Part shown: positions 39,173 to 51,304 of the stretch, in pieces
How the letters are laid out: every line of letters begins with the position of its first letter
Position numbering within the stretch: position 1 is the stretch's first letter
Source of the DNA: Zea mays
Taxonomy: Eukaryota; Streptophyta; Magnoliopsida; Poales; Poaceae
Reading direction: 5' to 3'
Assembly (NCBI RefSeq): GCF_902167145.1
Contig: NC_050102.1
Coordinates: 12,214,850-12,278,849, forward strand
Length of the DNA: 64,000 bases
Notes under the pieces: model-generated
The model's input: only the letters and a program-made list of their open reading frames with translations
What the model was told of the DNA's origin: nothing
The model's database searches: none
Made by a program: the position numbers and the translations under genes

Positions 39173-42100
39173 TGTAACGCCCTGAATTTGGGGGTAGAAT
39201 TTTTTCTTCTTTTCTCTCACCAAATTCAGGCGTTACCCTTTTCTTTTTTTCTCGTTCCCTCGCTAAACCTTGATCTTTTCCAAAGTTATAGCGGGTTTTG
39301 GCTTTAGACCCCGTGTAAAGCAAAACCTTAAAATACTTTATTTTGGGTGATGCACCATGCCGAACCATGCATACTTTTGATTGTTTAAAAATGTGAAAGC
39401 ATTCATCCAAAGAAAATTAGATTTTAGAAAAAGAAAACCCTTTTCTTTTTCTCTCCCTCTCTCCCTTTCCCATTTCGGCCCAGCCGCCCCGCCCCCTTGC
39501 GCGCCGGCCCAGCTGGCGGCCCAGCCGCCCCCCTTCTCCCCCCCCCCACGTGGGCCTCCCGGCCGGCCCAGCCGCGCCTCCCCCCTCCCCTCCTGCGTGG
39601 GCCTCCTGGCCGGCCTAGCCGCGCGCCCCCCTCCCCCCCTTTCGGCCCAGCCGGCCCAACCGCCCCCCTCCCTTTTCCTTTTCCAAAAATCCCTCCCGCG
39701 GGCCCCGCCCGTCATTCTCTCACCCTCTCTCTCCCCAAACCCTAGCGCCGCCGCCCCTGCGCGCCGCCGCCGCCGTTCCCGCCCACGGTGAGGCCCCCTC
39801 CCCTCCCCTCCCCTCCCCTCTCTCCCCCTTCCTCGGCCGCCCCTTCCCCGCCCCTGCGCCGTCTCGCTCCGGCGAGCCCGCCCCGCCTCGGCCGCCCCCT
39901 CCCCGGCCGCGCCCGGCGAGCCCGCCCCCCGCCTCGCCGCCCCCGGCCGCGTCCGACGAGCCCCGCCCCCGTCCCGCGTCCGGCCGCCCTCGCCCGGCCT
40001 CGCTCCGGCGAGCCTGCCCCGCCTCGGTCGTCCCCTCCCCGGCCGCCCCCGGCTGCGCCCCGCCCCGGACGCGCCCGCGCACGCGCCGGCGAGCCGCCCG
40101 GCCGCGCCGCGCCCCGGCGGCCCTCCCCGCGCCGTCTCGCTCCGACTCGCCCAGCCCCGCCCTCGTCCGGCGCGCCCGCTCCGCCCCGCCCCCGTCGCTC
40201 GGCTCGGCCGCCCGGCTCGGCCGGCCATCGCCGCGCCAAGCCCCGGCTCGGCCGCCCCGCCCGCTCGGCCCGGCTCCCTGGCCGCCCCAGCGACTCGCGC
40301 CGCCCCGTGCCCGGCCGCCCCCCGGCGAGCCGCGCTCGGCCCTGCCCCGGCCGCCCTCCGGCGAGCCATCCCGCCCCGCCTCGTGCTCGGCCGCCCCCGT
40401 GCCCCGATTCGACCGCCCGCGCCCGCGCCCGGCCTCGCCCGGCCGCGTCCTCGCTCGCTCGTGCTCGCTTGCCCCGGCGTGCTTGCCCGCTCGCCCCGCC
40501 GTGCCTTGCTCGCGTCGTGTCGGCCCCTGCGTGGCCTCGAGCTTGGCCCAGCGTGCCTATGGCGCGCGGCTTTGAGCTCGGCTAGCGCTCGGCCCCGACG
40601 TGCGCACGGCTAGTTCGTGGCGTGTGCGTGCGGCCTCGCGCGCGTAGTGCGCGTGCCTTGGCACGACCCGTCGTGCCCCGTCTACCCCCCCCCCCCCCCC
40701 CCGTGTCCTATGCGCGCTAACCCCATGTTTATATTAATAAGCTAGGAGTCTCAATTTGGAAATTGGTTACGTTAGTTAATTTGTATAACTAATCATCTAT
40801 CTCGTTCAATGTTAATCTACTAAAAGTGGTCGCGATTACATTGGTGCATGTAGCTAATTCTTTTGTTAGAACCAATTAAAACTAGAGCACGTGATGTCTA
40901 GTCATTCGTTTACCCGTAGTGCCCCTCGAGCATAAGCCTTAACCCTTGCGAGACCTTCCCTCGTTTCTTTCTAACCAAGGTAAATTCATTATTGTATGTG
41001 GTATTCTATGCATATTTGCTTTACTTGTTCTCTTGTATGGTGTACTGTTGGTTTCCTAATTTCAATGGATGGATGTATGTATGTTTGCACTCGCTTAGAG
41101 AACGATCCGGTTGAAGAGCCCGAGGAACTCGCAGGAGAAGCCCCTGAGCAGCAGTCGTTTGGTGGAGGCAAGTGTCCCTTGACCTATCTCTGTCCTATTC
41201 ATTCTTTAATTCACCTCCCGCTTTACACATTTATGCCTAAGGATTGACTAGCTTTGTTATCCATGTCCTTGTTTACCTATTTGGGTTGGATTATTATTGT
41301 TTAGCTTTATGCTATTGCTCAACTATAATCAATGAACATGATGAGATTATCTATGATACGCTGTTTTCCCTTCTCTTATTATGATGTTATACTTGTGGTC
41401 TTCAAGGGGGCTCGAGCGGTTTCTCGAGTGCCTCTCCGTAAGGACCTATTCTATGGATGACCGCCCGGGAAAACAGTGCAACCATGAGGGTGGAATGGGA
41501 TGCCCTTAGCTGAATAATTAGAGGATCTGGGGTGTAGATCACTTAGCCGTCGTGCCGTCAATGGGGCTCGGTGTATGCGGCTCGCTCTGCCAAGTTTGGG
41601 TTCGCCCCTTGGGGAGGAGTGCAGTGCATTTAGGAAACCTAACGGGTGGCTACAGCCCTGGGGAATCTTTGTAAAGGCTACGTAGTGATGCCCTGCTGGG
41701 TCACCTTGGTAGTGATCAATGGGGAGTCATGATCTCCGGGCAGAATGGGAATCACGGCTTGTGGGTAAAGTGCACAACCTCTGCAGAGTGTTTGAAAACT
41801 GATATATCAGCCGTGCTCGCGGTTATGAGCGGCCAAGGGAGCTCCAGTGATTAGTGGTACTTGATCAGAGATACTTTGGTACAGGTGGTTATGAGATCGA
41901 TGGTTTTGGTTATGACTACGGTGCTGGTAAGTGGTATTCTTTCCGTTTGGAAAGGGTACATCGGGCTAATAACTTGGGTTAAAGCTAAAACCTGGCTTTC
42001 TATTAGTAAATAATAATCTGACCAACTAAAAGCAACTGCTTGACTTATCCCCACATAAAGCTAGTCCACTACAGCCAAACAGGATACTTGCTGAGTATGT

Positions 42101-42492
42101 TGATGTGTACTCACCCTTGCTCTACACACCAAACCCCCCCATCCCCAGGTTGTCAGCATTGCAACCACTGCTCAGGCGAAGATGAAGCTGTGGAAGGAGA
42201 CTTCCAGGAGTTCCAAGATTACGACGAGTTCTAGGTGTGGGTTAGCGGCAACCCCCAGTCGGCTGCCTGTGAAGGCCGCGGTTATCTACGTTTCTTTTCC
42301 GCACTTTGATTTATTGTAAGGACTATATGGACGTCTCAGACGTATGATGTAATCGACTATTATTTCCCTTTTAATACTATTTCGAGCACTGTGTGATGAT
42401 GTCCATGTTATGTAACTGTTGTGTACGTGAATAACTGATCCTGGCACGTACATGGTTCGCATTCGGTTTGCCTTCTAAAACCGGGTGTGACA
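39173..42492 (+). repeat. G3 3' LTR
   Basis: 3,320 bp, tgtaacgccctgaatttggg to ccgggtgtgaca. Compared with the 5' LTR it has indels in the C-rich block (around 40060-40100 and 40220-40260), a longer C run at about 40685 and scattered substitutions. Confidence 0.92.
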
Positions 42493-42497
42493 TCTAA

Positions 42498-43680
42498 TAT
42501 CTCCAATCTCTTATCCCAATTTGAGATCGGTGTTTTACCTATCTCACCCTTGGCCATATCTTCTTCTTTACCACATGTAAGCTTGGGTGCAACTCCATTC
42601 TTTGTTGTATTTATATCATTGACTTTTCTATGCCTTCATCTTTTCTCTTATACCCTTGTCTGTTATCGCCTTTAACCTTGTGATTTTTTTTGTCTTCTAC
42701 CTAAATGTTTACCTTGAACTTATCCGTTAAAAGGCTTCCCTTTCTTCCAATCCAGTTTGAGAGTTGTGAATTACCTATCTCTCCCTTGATTTCTTTTTAC
42801 TTCCTATCGCCTTACAAGTTTTGTGTTAATTCCATCCCTTGCTGTGTTTTGATTTGCTATCACCCTCACCTTGTCGTCCATTGATATTGCCTTGATACTC
42901 ATCTTTATTCCTGCTTCTTAAAAATCCCCTCTCTTCCACCTCAATTTGAGAGTGGCAATTTACCTATCTGGCCCTTGGACATGCCCTCTCCTTTTCCATT
43001 TGCGGGACCGATCTTAACTCCATCCTTTATGGTACTTATATCATTTGTTCCTATGCCCATTTACCTCCTCTCTTTCATTCATGTTCGTTATCACCTTTAA
43101 CCCTTGTAATATCTATACCCTTACCTTCATGCTTACTTTGAACCTACCCTTTAAAGCCTCCTCCTTTCTGTCCCCATTCAAGAGTAATACCTCACTCACT
43201 TCACCATTGATTGCTCCCCCTTCTTCGACGCCTTGCAAGTTTTGTCTAAAAATACATCCTTTATTGTGTGTTTGTCCATTATCACCTTAACCCTTGTCAT
43301 CCCTTGATCTTTACCTCGATGCTTATCATGTACCTGCATTTCAAAGCCGCCTCTCCCATTTTATTCCAAGAGCGATGTCTTACCCATCCCGCTCTTGTTC
43401 ATTCCCTTTTCCTCTGTCGCGTTGCAGGTCACGGCTTTTTCTCGATATCACCCTTACCTTCCTAATATCTAGATCTTTCCATTATGATCCTATGCCTACC
43501 TATTGAATTATCATCCTTCCCATCTCGATTTGAGAATGGTGGTTACCTACCCTGCCCTTGGTTGTATTTTCTCCCTTGTCGATTACAATCCTTGCTTAAA
43601 ACTCTATCCTTTATGGTGCTCGTGCCCTATCCTGCACGTCTTGTTCTAGTCCTTGTCCTTCAACAACCATAGAGAGTAGT
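42498..43680 (+). repeat. G1 interior, right part: pyrimidine-rich repeat array
   Basis: Degenerate units of roughly 165-237 bp. One landmark, caatttgagagtggnaattt followed by acctatctc-cccttgg, appears near 42517, 42756, 42943, 43175, 43364 and 43529, and at 29421 left of G3. A second landmark (gcaagttttgtcttaactcc followed by atccttta) alternates with it. G3 split the array. No open frame is conserved across units. Confidence 0.8.
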
Positions 43681-44324
43681 TATTCCCTTTTCAAAGAGGA
43701 CCACCATTTAATTAAAAGGAACGTATAGCAGCGTGTTTTTTGTTTTTGTATGCTTGCGTTGTTTGTCCTTGTGTGATGAGTGATTTGTTTCTTTGTGATG
43801 AGTGTTGGTGTGTTGTGGCCTTTGGTCCATAATGGCATCAGTTTACTAGGTGAGTGCCATAGAGTTAGGTAGTTGGGTGCTCTCCCTTTTTCTCTCTTTA
43901 ATCTATCTATGCTTACCTTTTCTATCTATACCCTTCCCTCTTGCACCTATCCGGTTGGCATCCTCCAACCTCTCTTAATCAGTCAAGATCAGAGTTGGCA
44001 ACATCTTCATCAAGTGCATACCAATGCTCCTGTTAAGGGGGTTAGACGCTAACCCCAATGAAGACAATGCGATCAACATCAACCAACAAGATCAGAGTGG
44101 CGCAACGAAAGCGTGTGTGGGTCCTAACCCACATGTCCAAGAGATCCTCAAGAATTGCATCAGTGGACATGAATATCTGAAGGTCGAAGCAACCAGTCCA
44201 CAAGTTAAACTTGTAGAGTCAAAGGCAACTCAAGAGAGCCGTGATCAGCCAACGACCAACCTTGTTTTCTTGCTAGCTTCTTCTTGAATCTCGGGGGCGA
44301 GATTTCTGTTAAGGGGGTTAGATC
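43681..44324 (+). other. G1 interior, 3' end with duplicated polypurine tract
   Basis: No gag or pol similarity; the 87-codon frame at 44024-44287 matches nothing I know. The word ctgttaagggggttaga occurs at 44030-44046 and again at 44306-44322 directly before the 3' LTR (44325), where it is the polypurine tract. Confidence 0.7.
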
Positions 44325-47300
44325 TGTAACACCCTAAATTTGGGGGTATAAAATTTCTTTTCAAATATCCACCAAATTCAGGTGTTATCCTCTCTTTTCC
44401 ATGATTTTCTTTCCTTTTGCCTAAAGGAGTGAAGAATTATTTTGTTTTATATGGGCGTGAGCCTAGTAAAGTAAAACATATAGGAGTTTTTATGTTGCAT
44501 CATACCAGAGCATACATCTATTTTTTCTTGCTTGTTGAGTGATTTTGGGGAGCATTCATTTAATTAAGAATTCAAATAGGAAAAGAAAAGAAGAAACCCC
44601 TCTCTCTTGCCCCTTTGGCCCAGCCTAGCTCGGCCTACCCCAGCGCCTCGTGGCCCATTCCCGCACGCAACCCTCCCACGGCCCAGCTCGTCCCCCCACG
44701 CTGCGCCCAGGCCACCAGCCTCAGCCCAGCCATTCCTCCCTGCCTCGGCCCAGCGTGCGCGGCCCAGCTCCCCGTGCGGCCTAGCTCCGCCCATGTAGCC
44801 TCCTGCGCGCGCCCCACAACCCTAGCACCGTGCGCGCCCAGCCGCCGCCGCCTGCGCGCGCCTGCCCAGCGCGCTCCTAGCCGCACCTAGCCACGCTCGG
44901 CCACCGCTCGCCCGCAGCGCGCATGCGCGCCCCCACACGCCGCTGCCGCGCATCACGTCCGCCACTGCCAGGGGGCCCCACAGGACAGCGCCGACTCCTG
45001 TGCAACTTCCCCCATCGTCTTCCCCGCGATGTGCGCGTCTAACTCACCCACATCTTCCCCCAACCACTGGGCCGATCCTTCAGTGCCCACGACACGCACG
45101 CTCGCGGTGCTGCCAACCCCCAGCCCTCTTCTCTCCCACCCCATGCCCCTCGCCCCATTTGCTCGCCCACTCGCGCCCAGCGCTCGCTACACCGTTTCCC
45201 TAGGTCGCTGTGCGGCCGTGCCGTGATGCGTGCATCGGGCCACCGCTAGTGCCGCGTCCGGCTTCCGTCACGAGCTCGCCCCGATGTTGCCCACGCCCTC
45301 GTCGGAGCACCTCGTCGTCCCGGTCGTCATCACGATCGCCGAGGTGAGCTCCTCCCCTCCCATCCTCCCTCTCCCTTCTCTATGCATGGCTGATCCGTGC
45401 CCTCGCCGTGTTCCCCAGCCTAGCTGGCCGCCTTGTGGTCGCTATCGCGGCCTTTCCTCTGCGCGCACCCAAGCCAAGCGCGGCTGGCGCGCTATCGCGC
45501 CCGAGCCGCTCGACCCTGCACTGGATGGCACATCCAGCCGCTCCCTCCCCTCACCGCCGGTGCAGCCCGCCTTCGCTATGCTCTGCTCCAGCGAGCGCCC
45601 ACCGCGCCCCTGCGGCCTTTCCCCCTGCAGGAGCCCACGGCCGAGCCCCGCCCCACCGCGCCACCCATCTGCGTCGAACCCATGTCGTTTGTCACCGTTC
45701 GCCCGTGGTAAGCCCCCTCGTCCGAACCATATGCAAAACTCCCTCGCTGTCGCATGATTCACGCCGCGTGCAGCACGTCTGATTTACATGCAATTCATGG
45801 GTTGTCGCACGTGTCGTCATGCGCCGTTCACGTGCTGTCCGTGCGCGTCGTCGTTCGCATAAATCGTTGTTTGCACGCTTTAGTAAAATCATTTCGCTAT
45901 ATTGTTCATGTTAAATAATTGATTACTTGTTTAGTTGTGTATTATTAAAATAACAACTCAATGGAACCTAATTAATGATTTTAATTATGCGTTTGTAGAT
46001 ACCCGTTAGTGTGTGTACGCCAACTTAAATGTCGTGTTTAATGCGTAGTTAGTATGAATACGACATAATTTATCAGTACCCGTGTATCGCGTTGTTTATA
46101 AGTTCACTATAGGTTTAAATGTATTGAGTCTCATGCGTCATAACTCGTTCGGTCACGTCAACTCTAGCGGTGTCAAATTCATATTAGGAACATTGTTTGG
46201 TCGCGACGCATGTTTATTTAATTAATGAATTAATTATTTACCTGTTAGTTATTAAAATAACTAATTTATCATTTTAACTTGCGCTTTATAAATATATGAT
46301 AGTGTGATTAATGACTACACAAATGTTTTAAATTTAATACTTGTCTAGTATAGAGGCGACATCTATGTAGTAATTCACGTTTGCGCGTCAGCGTGCTATT
46401 CGCGCGCGTAGTCGTGTTGACTCGCGCATGTCACGCACTGTTGTGCGCATTGGTTCGCGTACGCGCAGCGTGTCGTCGGGGTCCCGACGACATCCGTCTA
46501 CCCCTAGATGACGTTCGTCTACCCTAGACGACTCCCGTCTACCCCCCTCCCGTCTACCTCGTCTATCCCCTGCGCTAATTAATTTTCTATTTAATTGTCA
46601 GTCAGTAAACTGAATACTCAATCAGATTAAAATTATGGTTTTAGTTAGGCGATTGTAAATATGTGGTAAGGAGATTTTAACAACTTAAATATGGTATTTA
46701 ATACCTATTTAGTGTTTGGTATAAACACGATGTCTGTTAGTGACTCTTATGAGTTGTGCGCGTCGTCGCACTGTCTACGCGCTATTCGCACGTGTGGCGC
46801 TCGTCGTCGTCGTGTTGTTCGTGCGTATAATTCGTGCATTATTCTCGTGTTGTCGCGCGTCGATCGCGCGTGGCACGCGTGCGGTTCGCACGTGTTGTCA
46901 CACGTCATCTGCATGCGTCGCGTGTGCCACTTACATATGTCGCTCGCCTTACCGCGCATCGTTCACACGTATCTCGCGTGCCGATGGCGCGAGTCGCACG
47001 ACGTCTGCTCCTGATAATAAATTGTTTTTGCTTATAATCAATCATGTTAATAACAATAACTTATCGGGTCACACATTTTAATTAATTTATTTAATGGTTG
47101 CTTGACTAATGTTTATTAGATTAGTATTCCAATTAAATTAAATATATATTTGTCAACACAAACTTGTGTTTTTATGAATAAATATTAACATGGTTGATAT
47201 TGACTTAAATACTTTTTATTTATTTGATACTTGTATAGTTTAAACACGACATCTAATTGGTTCTTCTCCGCTTGTCGCGTGGGTTGTTCCACATGAGGTG

Positions 47301-48109
47301 GCATGCTGTTTCACGTGTCGTTCGCGTGCTGCTTGTACGTCATCGTCGTTCGTTCGCGCGTTCACGCCACACGTTTGGTTAACGTGTTGTCGCGTGCTTT
47401 TCGCGCGCGTCGTCACACGTCAGTCGCACATGGTCGCGCGTTGTCGTGCGTGCTGTCCGTGTGCTCCTTCGCGCGTGCCGTTCAGCACGTGGTGACGTGC
47501 TGTTTCACGTGTCGTAATTTTCGCCTCACTTAGAATCGTTCATTTTTATTAAATTACTTATTTAACTCACAGCTGTTAGTGTAGCAGACTAATCAAACTA
47601 AAGGGTAGATATTATTTATTTTTGATAATGTCAAATTCAATGTTATAGTTAATATTTGTTTAACTTAAACGCGCTAACTTCTAGACCGTAGCTCCATCTG
47701 TCGCGTTTCTTTTTCCTCGCGTGACCGTAGTAGCGCGTTCCTTTTCGTCTTGCATGTTTTATTACATTTTACCTTGTATGGTGTAATGTTCTTATGCATA
47801 TATATATGTTTGCCTACTTGTGCTGGTTCGTCTTCGCTTCGCGTTGCGATTAGATCGTGATTTGTTTCCGCGCTTCGAGGAATTGATGATCAAGCGTTGG
47901 CGACCAAGAGATCAATCTCCTCGAGTTCTACGAGATCAGAGACCCTGAGCATCTGTTTGGTGAAGGCAAGTGTCCTCTGACCCATTATGTCCTATCTATT
48001 TATAATTCACGGTCCCGCATTACTTAATTAAAACTTAAGGATTGACTAGCTTTCTATTTATCTTATCCTTGTTTACCTTTTGGGTTATCATGGTTAGCTT
48101 TACGCTATT
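44325..48109 (+). repeat. G1 3' LTR (first 3,785 bp)
   Basis: Starts tgtaacaccctaaatttggg and follows the 5' LTR segments without T and without the Helitron, so it shows the pre-insertion state of both sites: atgtgcgcgtctaactcacc at 45029 (T site) and cttatgcatatatatatgtt at about 47791 (Helitron site). It differs by substitutions and small indels, including extra cgtctaccc repeat units at 46490-46560. It is cut at 48110 by O after ctatt, O's candidate TSD. The remaining U5 part must lie beyond the window. Confidence 0.9.
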
Positions 48110-49170
48110 TGAAAGTCGCCTAGAGGGGGGTGAATAGGCGGAATCTGAAAATTATAAACTTAAGCACAACTACAAGCCGGGGTTAGCGTTAAAAATATAA
48201 TCGAGTCCGAAAGAGAGGGTGAAAACAAATCACAAGTAAATAAGAACGGATGACACGATGATTTGTCTTACCGAGGTTCGGTTCTTGCAAACCTACTCCC
48301 CGTTGAGGTGGTCACAAAGACTGGGTCTCTTTCAACCCTTTCCCTCTCTCAAGCGGTCACCTAGACCGAGTGAGCTTCTCTTCTCAATTAATCGGGACAC
48401 TAAGTCCCCACAAGGACCACCACACAATTGGTGTCTCTTGCCTTGATTACAATTGAGTTGGGAACAAGAAAGAAAGAAGAATAAAAGCGATCCAAGCGCA
48501 AGAGCTCAAATGAACATGACAAAAACTCTCTCTTCTAGTCACTATTGCTTTGACTGGAATTGGGAATTGGAGAGATTTTGATTCACTCTAATTGTGTCTT
48601 GTATTGAATGCTATAGCTCTTGTATTGAATGTGTTGGCTGAAAACTTGGATGCCTTGAAGTGTTGGTGGTTGCGGGGTATTTATAGCCCCAACCACCAAA
48701 GTGGCCGTTGGGAGGGGCTACAGTCCGGTGGTGCACCGGACATCCACTGTTCACTGTCCGGTGCGCCTTCTGACGCCTGCTCTAACTTCTACGTGCGCAG
48801 GCGCGCATTGTAGCGTTTCACTGTTCCTTTGCAGACGACCGTTGGCGCAGATAGCCGTTGCTCCGGTGTTACACCGGACAGTCCGGTGAATTATAGCGGA
48901 GTGGCTCCCCAAATTCCCGAAGCTGAGCAGTTCAGAGTTGATCCACCCTGGTGCACCAGACACTGTCCGGTGCGCCAGACCAGGGAGCACTTCGGTTGTC
49001 TTTTGCTCTTTTTATTTGAACCCTTTCTTGGACTTTTTATTGGTTTGTGTTGAACCTTTGGCACCTGTAGAACTCATAATCTAGAGCAAACTAGTTAGTC
49101 CAATAATTTGTGTTGGGCAATTCAACCACCAAAATCATTTAGGAAAAGGTTTGACCCTATTTCCCTTTCA
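48110..49170 (-). repeat. O 3' LTR
   Basis: Contains a minus-strand TATA at 48677-48686 (ctataaatac) and, upstream of it on that strand, CACCGGAC-type palindromes (tgcaccggaca at about 48730, acaccggacagtccggtg at 48873, actgtccggtgcgcc at about 48961), the redundant motif typical of Opie/Ji LTRs. Confidence 0.9.
48677..48686 (-). promoter_or_regulatory. TATA box of O LTR
   Basis: Minus strand ctataaatac in ggggctataaataccccgc, same context as the C1 and solo LTR TATA boxes. Confidence 0.7.
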
Positions 49171-49963
49171 ATCTCCACCTTTTTGGTGATTGATGCCAAC
49201 ACAAACCAAAGCAAATATAAAAGTGCAGAATTGAACTAGTTTGCATAAGGTAAGTGCAAAGGTTGCTTGGAGTGAGACCAATAATTATTTCTACTAGATA
49301 TGCATGGATGGTTTTCTTCTTATTTAAAATTTTGGACCAGGCTTGCACCACAAGTTTTGTTTTTGCAAATTCTTTGTAAAAATTCTTTTCAAAAACCTTT
49401 TGCAAATAGTCAAAGGAATATGAATAAGATTGAAAGAAGCATTTTCAAGATTTGAAATTTTCTCCCCCTGTTTGAATTGCTTTTCCTTTGATTTAAACAA
49501 AACTCCCCCTTAATGAAATTCTCCTCTTAGTGTTCAAGAGGGTTTTACAAATTTTTTAAGATACTTTCTCCCCTTTTGAAAACACATAAAGATAGCAATT
49601 TGAAAACTTCATTTTAAATTTTGGTGGTGGTGCGGTCCTTTGCTTTGGGCTAATACTTTCTCCCCCTTTGGCATGAATCGCCAAAAACAGATACTCGTGA
49701 GTGAAATATAAGCCCTTTTACTTTCTCCCCAATGACAAACAAATAAATATGAGTGAAAATTATACCAAAGTGGAGAATGATGCGGAATACCGGCAAAGAG
49801 TGGATAATACCGATGGAGTTGAGTGGAAGCGTTGTCTTTGTCGAATACTCCTTTTCCCATTCAATTCTATGACTAAGCATGAGAATACACTTGAAAACAC
49901 ATTAGTCATAGACATAAAAGAGATATGATCAAAGGTATATAAATGAGCGACGTGTGCAAAGTA
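49171..49963 (-). other. O post-pol region with multiple polypurine tracts
   Basis: No reading frame of note and no envelope-like gene. On the minus strand purine tracts recur: aaaaaggtggagat adjoining the LTR, then caggggga (about 49461), taagggggagt (about 49502), aaaaggggagaaa (about 49568), aaagggggagaaag (about 49660) and ggggagaaag (about 49722). Multiple polypurine tracts before the 3' LTR are a described Sirevirus trait. Confidence 0.75.
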
Positions 49964-51304
49964 TCAATCAAAATTCCTAGAATCAAGAATATTTAGCTCA
50001 TTCCTAAGTTTGGTAAAGGTTTTCTCAACTAATGGTATGGTAAAGATATCGGCCAATTGATCTTTGGTGTTAATATAGGCTATCTCGATATCCCCCCTTT
50101 GTTGGTGATCTCTCAAAAAGTGATACTGAATGGCTATGTGCTTAGTGCGGCTGTGTTCAACGGGATTATCCGCTATGCGGATTGCACTCTCATTATCACA
50201 TAGGAGAGGGACTTTGCTAAATTTGTAGCCATAGTCCCTGAGGGTTTGCCTCATCCAAAGCAATTGCGCGCAGCAATGGCCTGCGGCAATATACTCGGCT
50301 TTGGCGATAGAAAGAGCTACTGAGTTTTGTTTCTTTGAAGCCCAAGACACCAGGGATCTCCCCAGAAACTGACAAGTCCCTGATGTGCTCTTCCTATCAA
50401 TTTTACACCCTGCCCAATCAACATCAGAATATCATAATAAATCAAAAGAGGATCCCTTGGGGTACCAAAGACCAAACTTAGGTGTATGAACTAAATATCT
50501 CAAGATTCTCTTCACGGTCCTAAGGTTAACTTCCTTAGGATCGGCTTGGAACCTTGCACACATGCATACGGAAAGCATAATATCCGGTCGAGATGCACAT
50601 AAATAGAGTAAAGATCCTATCATCGACCGGTATACCTTTTGATCTACGGATTTACCTCCCGTGTCGAGGTCGAGATGCCCATTGGTTCCCATGGGTGTCT
50701 TGATGGGCTTGGCATCCTTCATTCCAAACTTGGTGAGTATGTCTTGAATGTACTTTGTTTGGCTGATGAAGGTGCCCTCTTGGAGTTGCTTCACTTGAAA
50801 GCCTAGAAAATACTTCAACTCCCCCATCATAGACATCTCGAATTTTTGTATCATGATCCTACTAAACTCTTCACATATAGATTTGTTAGTAGACCCAAAT
50901 ATAATATCATCAACATAAATTTTGCATACAAACAAATCATTTGCAATTGTTTTAGTAAAGAGAGTAGGATCGGCTTTTCCGACTTTGAAGCCATTAGTGA
51001 TAAGAAAATCTCTTAGGCATTCATACCATGCTCTTGGGGCTTGCTTGAGCCCATAAAGCGCCTTAGAGAGTTTATAAACATGGTTAGGATACTCACTATC
51101 TTCAAAGCCTGGAGATTACTTAACATAGACCTCTTCCTTGATTGGTCCATTGAGGAAGGCACTTTTCCTGTCCATTTGATAGAGCTTAAAGCCATGGTAA
51201 GTAGCATAGGCAAGTAATATACGAATTGACTCAAGCCTAGCTACGGGTGCATAGGTTTCACCAAAATCCAAACCTTCGACTTGTGAATAACCCTTGGCCA
51301 CAAG
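49964..51304 (-). pseudogene. O pol: reverse transcriptase and RNase H
   Basis: In one minus-strand frame: [33 protein letters not shown] (first catalytic Asp kept), KALYGLKQAPRAWYE, CKIYVDDIIFGSTNKSICEE (YVDD), FLGFQVKQLQEGTFISQTKY, YRSMIGSLLYLCASRPDIM, then RNase H (AEYIAAGHCCAQLLWMRQTL, DNESAIRIADNPVEHSRTKH) ending NILDSRNFD at 49964-49966. In-frame stops at 51116-51118 (after EEVYVK) and 50432-50434 (before YSDADW) break it. Apart from these the catalytic residues are present. Confidence 0.9.

Larger units (their letters stand above)
29585..42492 (+). mobile_element. G3, Tekay-type chromovirus (Ty3/gypsy), complete
   Basis: A 12,908-bp plus-strand element with LTRs 29585-32909 (3,325 bp) and 39173-42492 (3,320 bp), and TSD tctaa at 29580-29584 and 42493-42497. 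Order: LTR, methionine-type primer-binding site, orf0, gag-pol in one frame, chromodomain, polypurine tract, LTR. The chromodomain places it among chromoviruses; orf0 before gag recalls rice RIRE3/RIRE8-type elements. Three in-frame stops and at least two active-site changes disable it. The LTRs differ by several indels and substitutions, so it is older than T and G2. Confidence 0.92.
10397..48109 (+). mobile_element. G1, LARD-like non-autonomous LTR retrotransposon (visible part)
   Basis: The 5' LTR starts at 10397 inside C1 gag and ends at 28504 (ggtgtgaca). The primer-binding site is 28509-28520, the interior is 28521-29584 plus 42498-44310, the polypurine tract is at 44311 and the 3' LTR starts at 44325. 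After removing T, the Helitron and G3, the LTR is about 4.9 kb and the interior about 2.9 kb with no gag or pol. That is the layout of large retrotransposon derivatives (LARDs). Its 3' LTR is cut at 48110 by O; about 1.2 kb of it and the TSD (left candidate gcgag) should lie beyond the window. Confidence 0.85.

Noticed and set aside
44024..44287. 87-codon frame in G1 as a retained gag remnant
   Set aside because: No gag motif or zinc knuckle; it lies next to the polypurine tract and shows no similarity to the G3 or G2 proteins.
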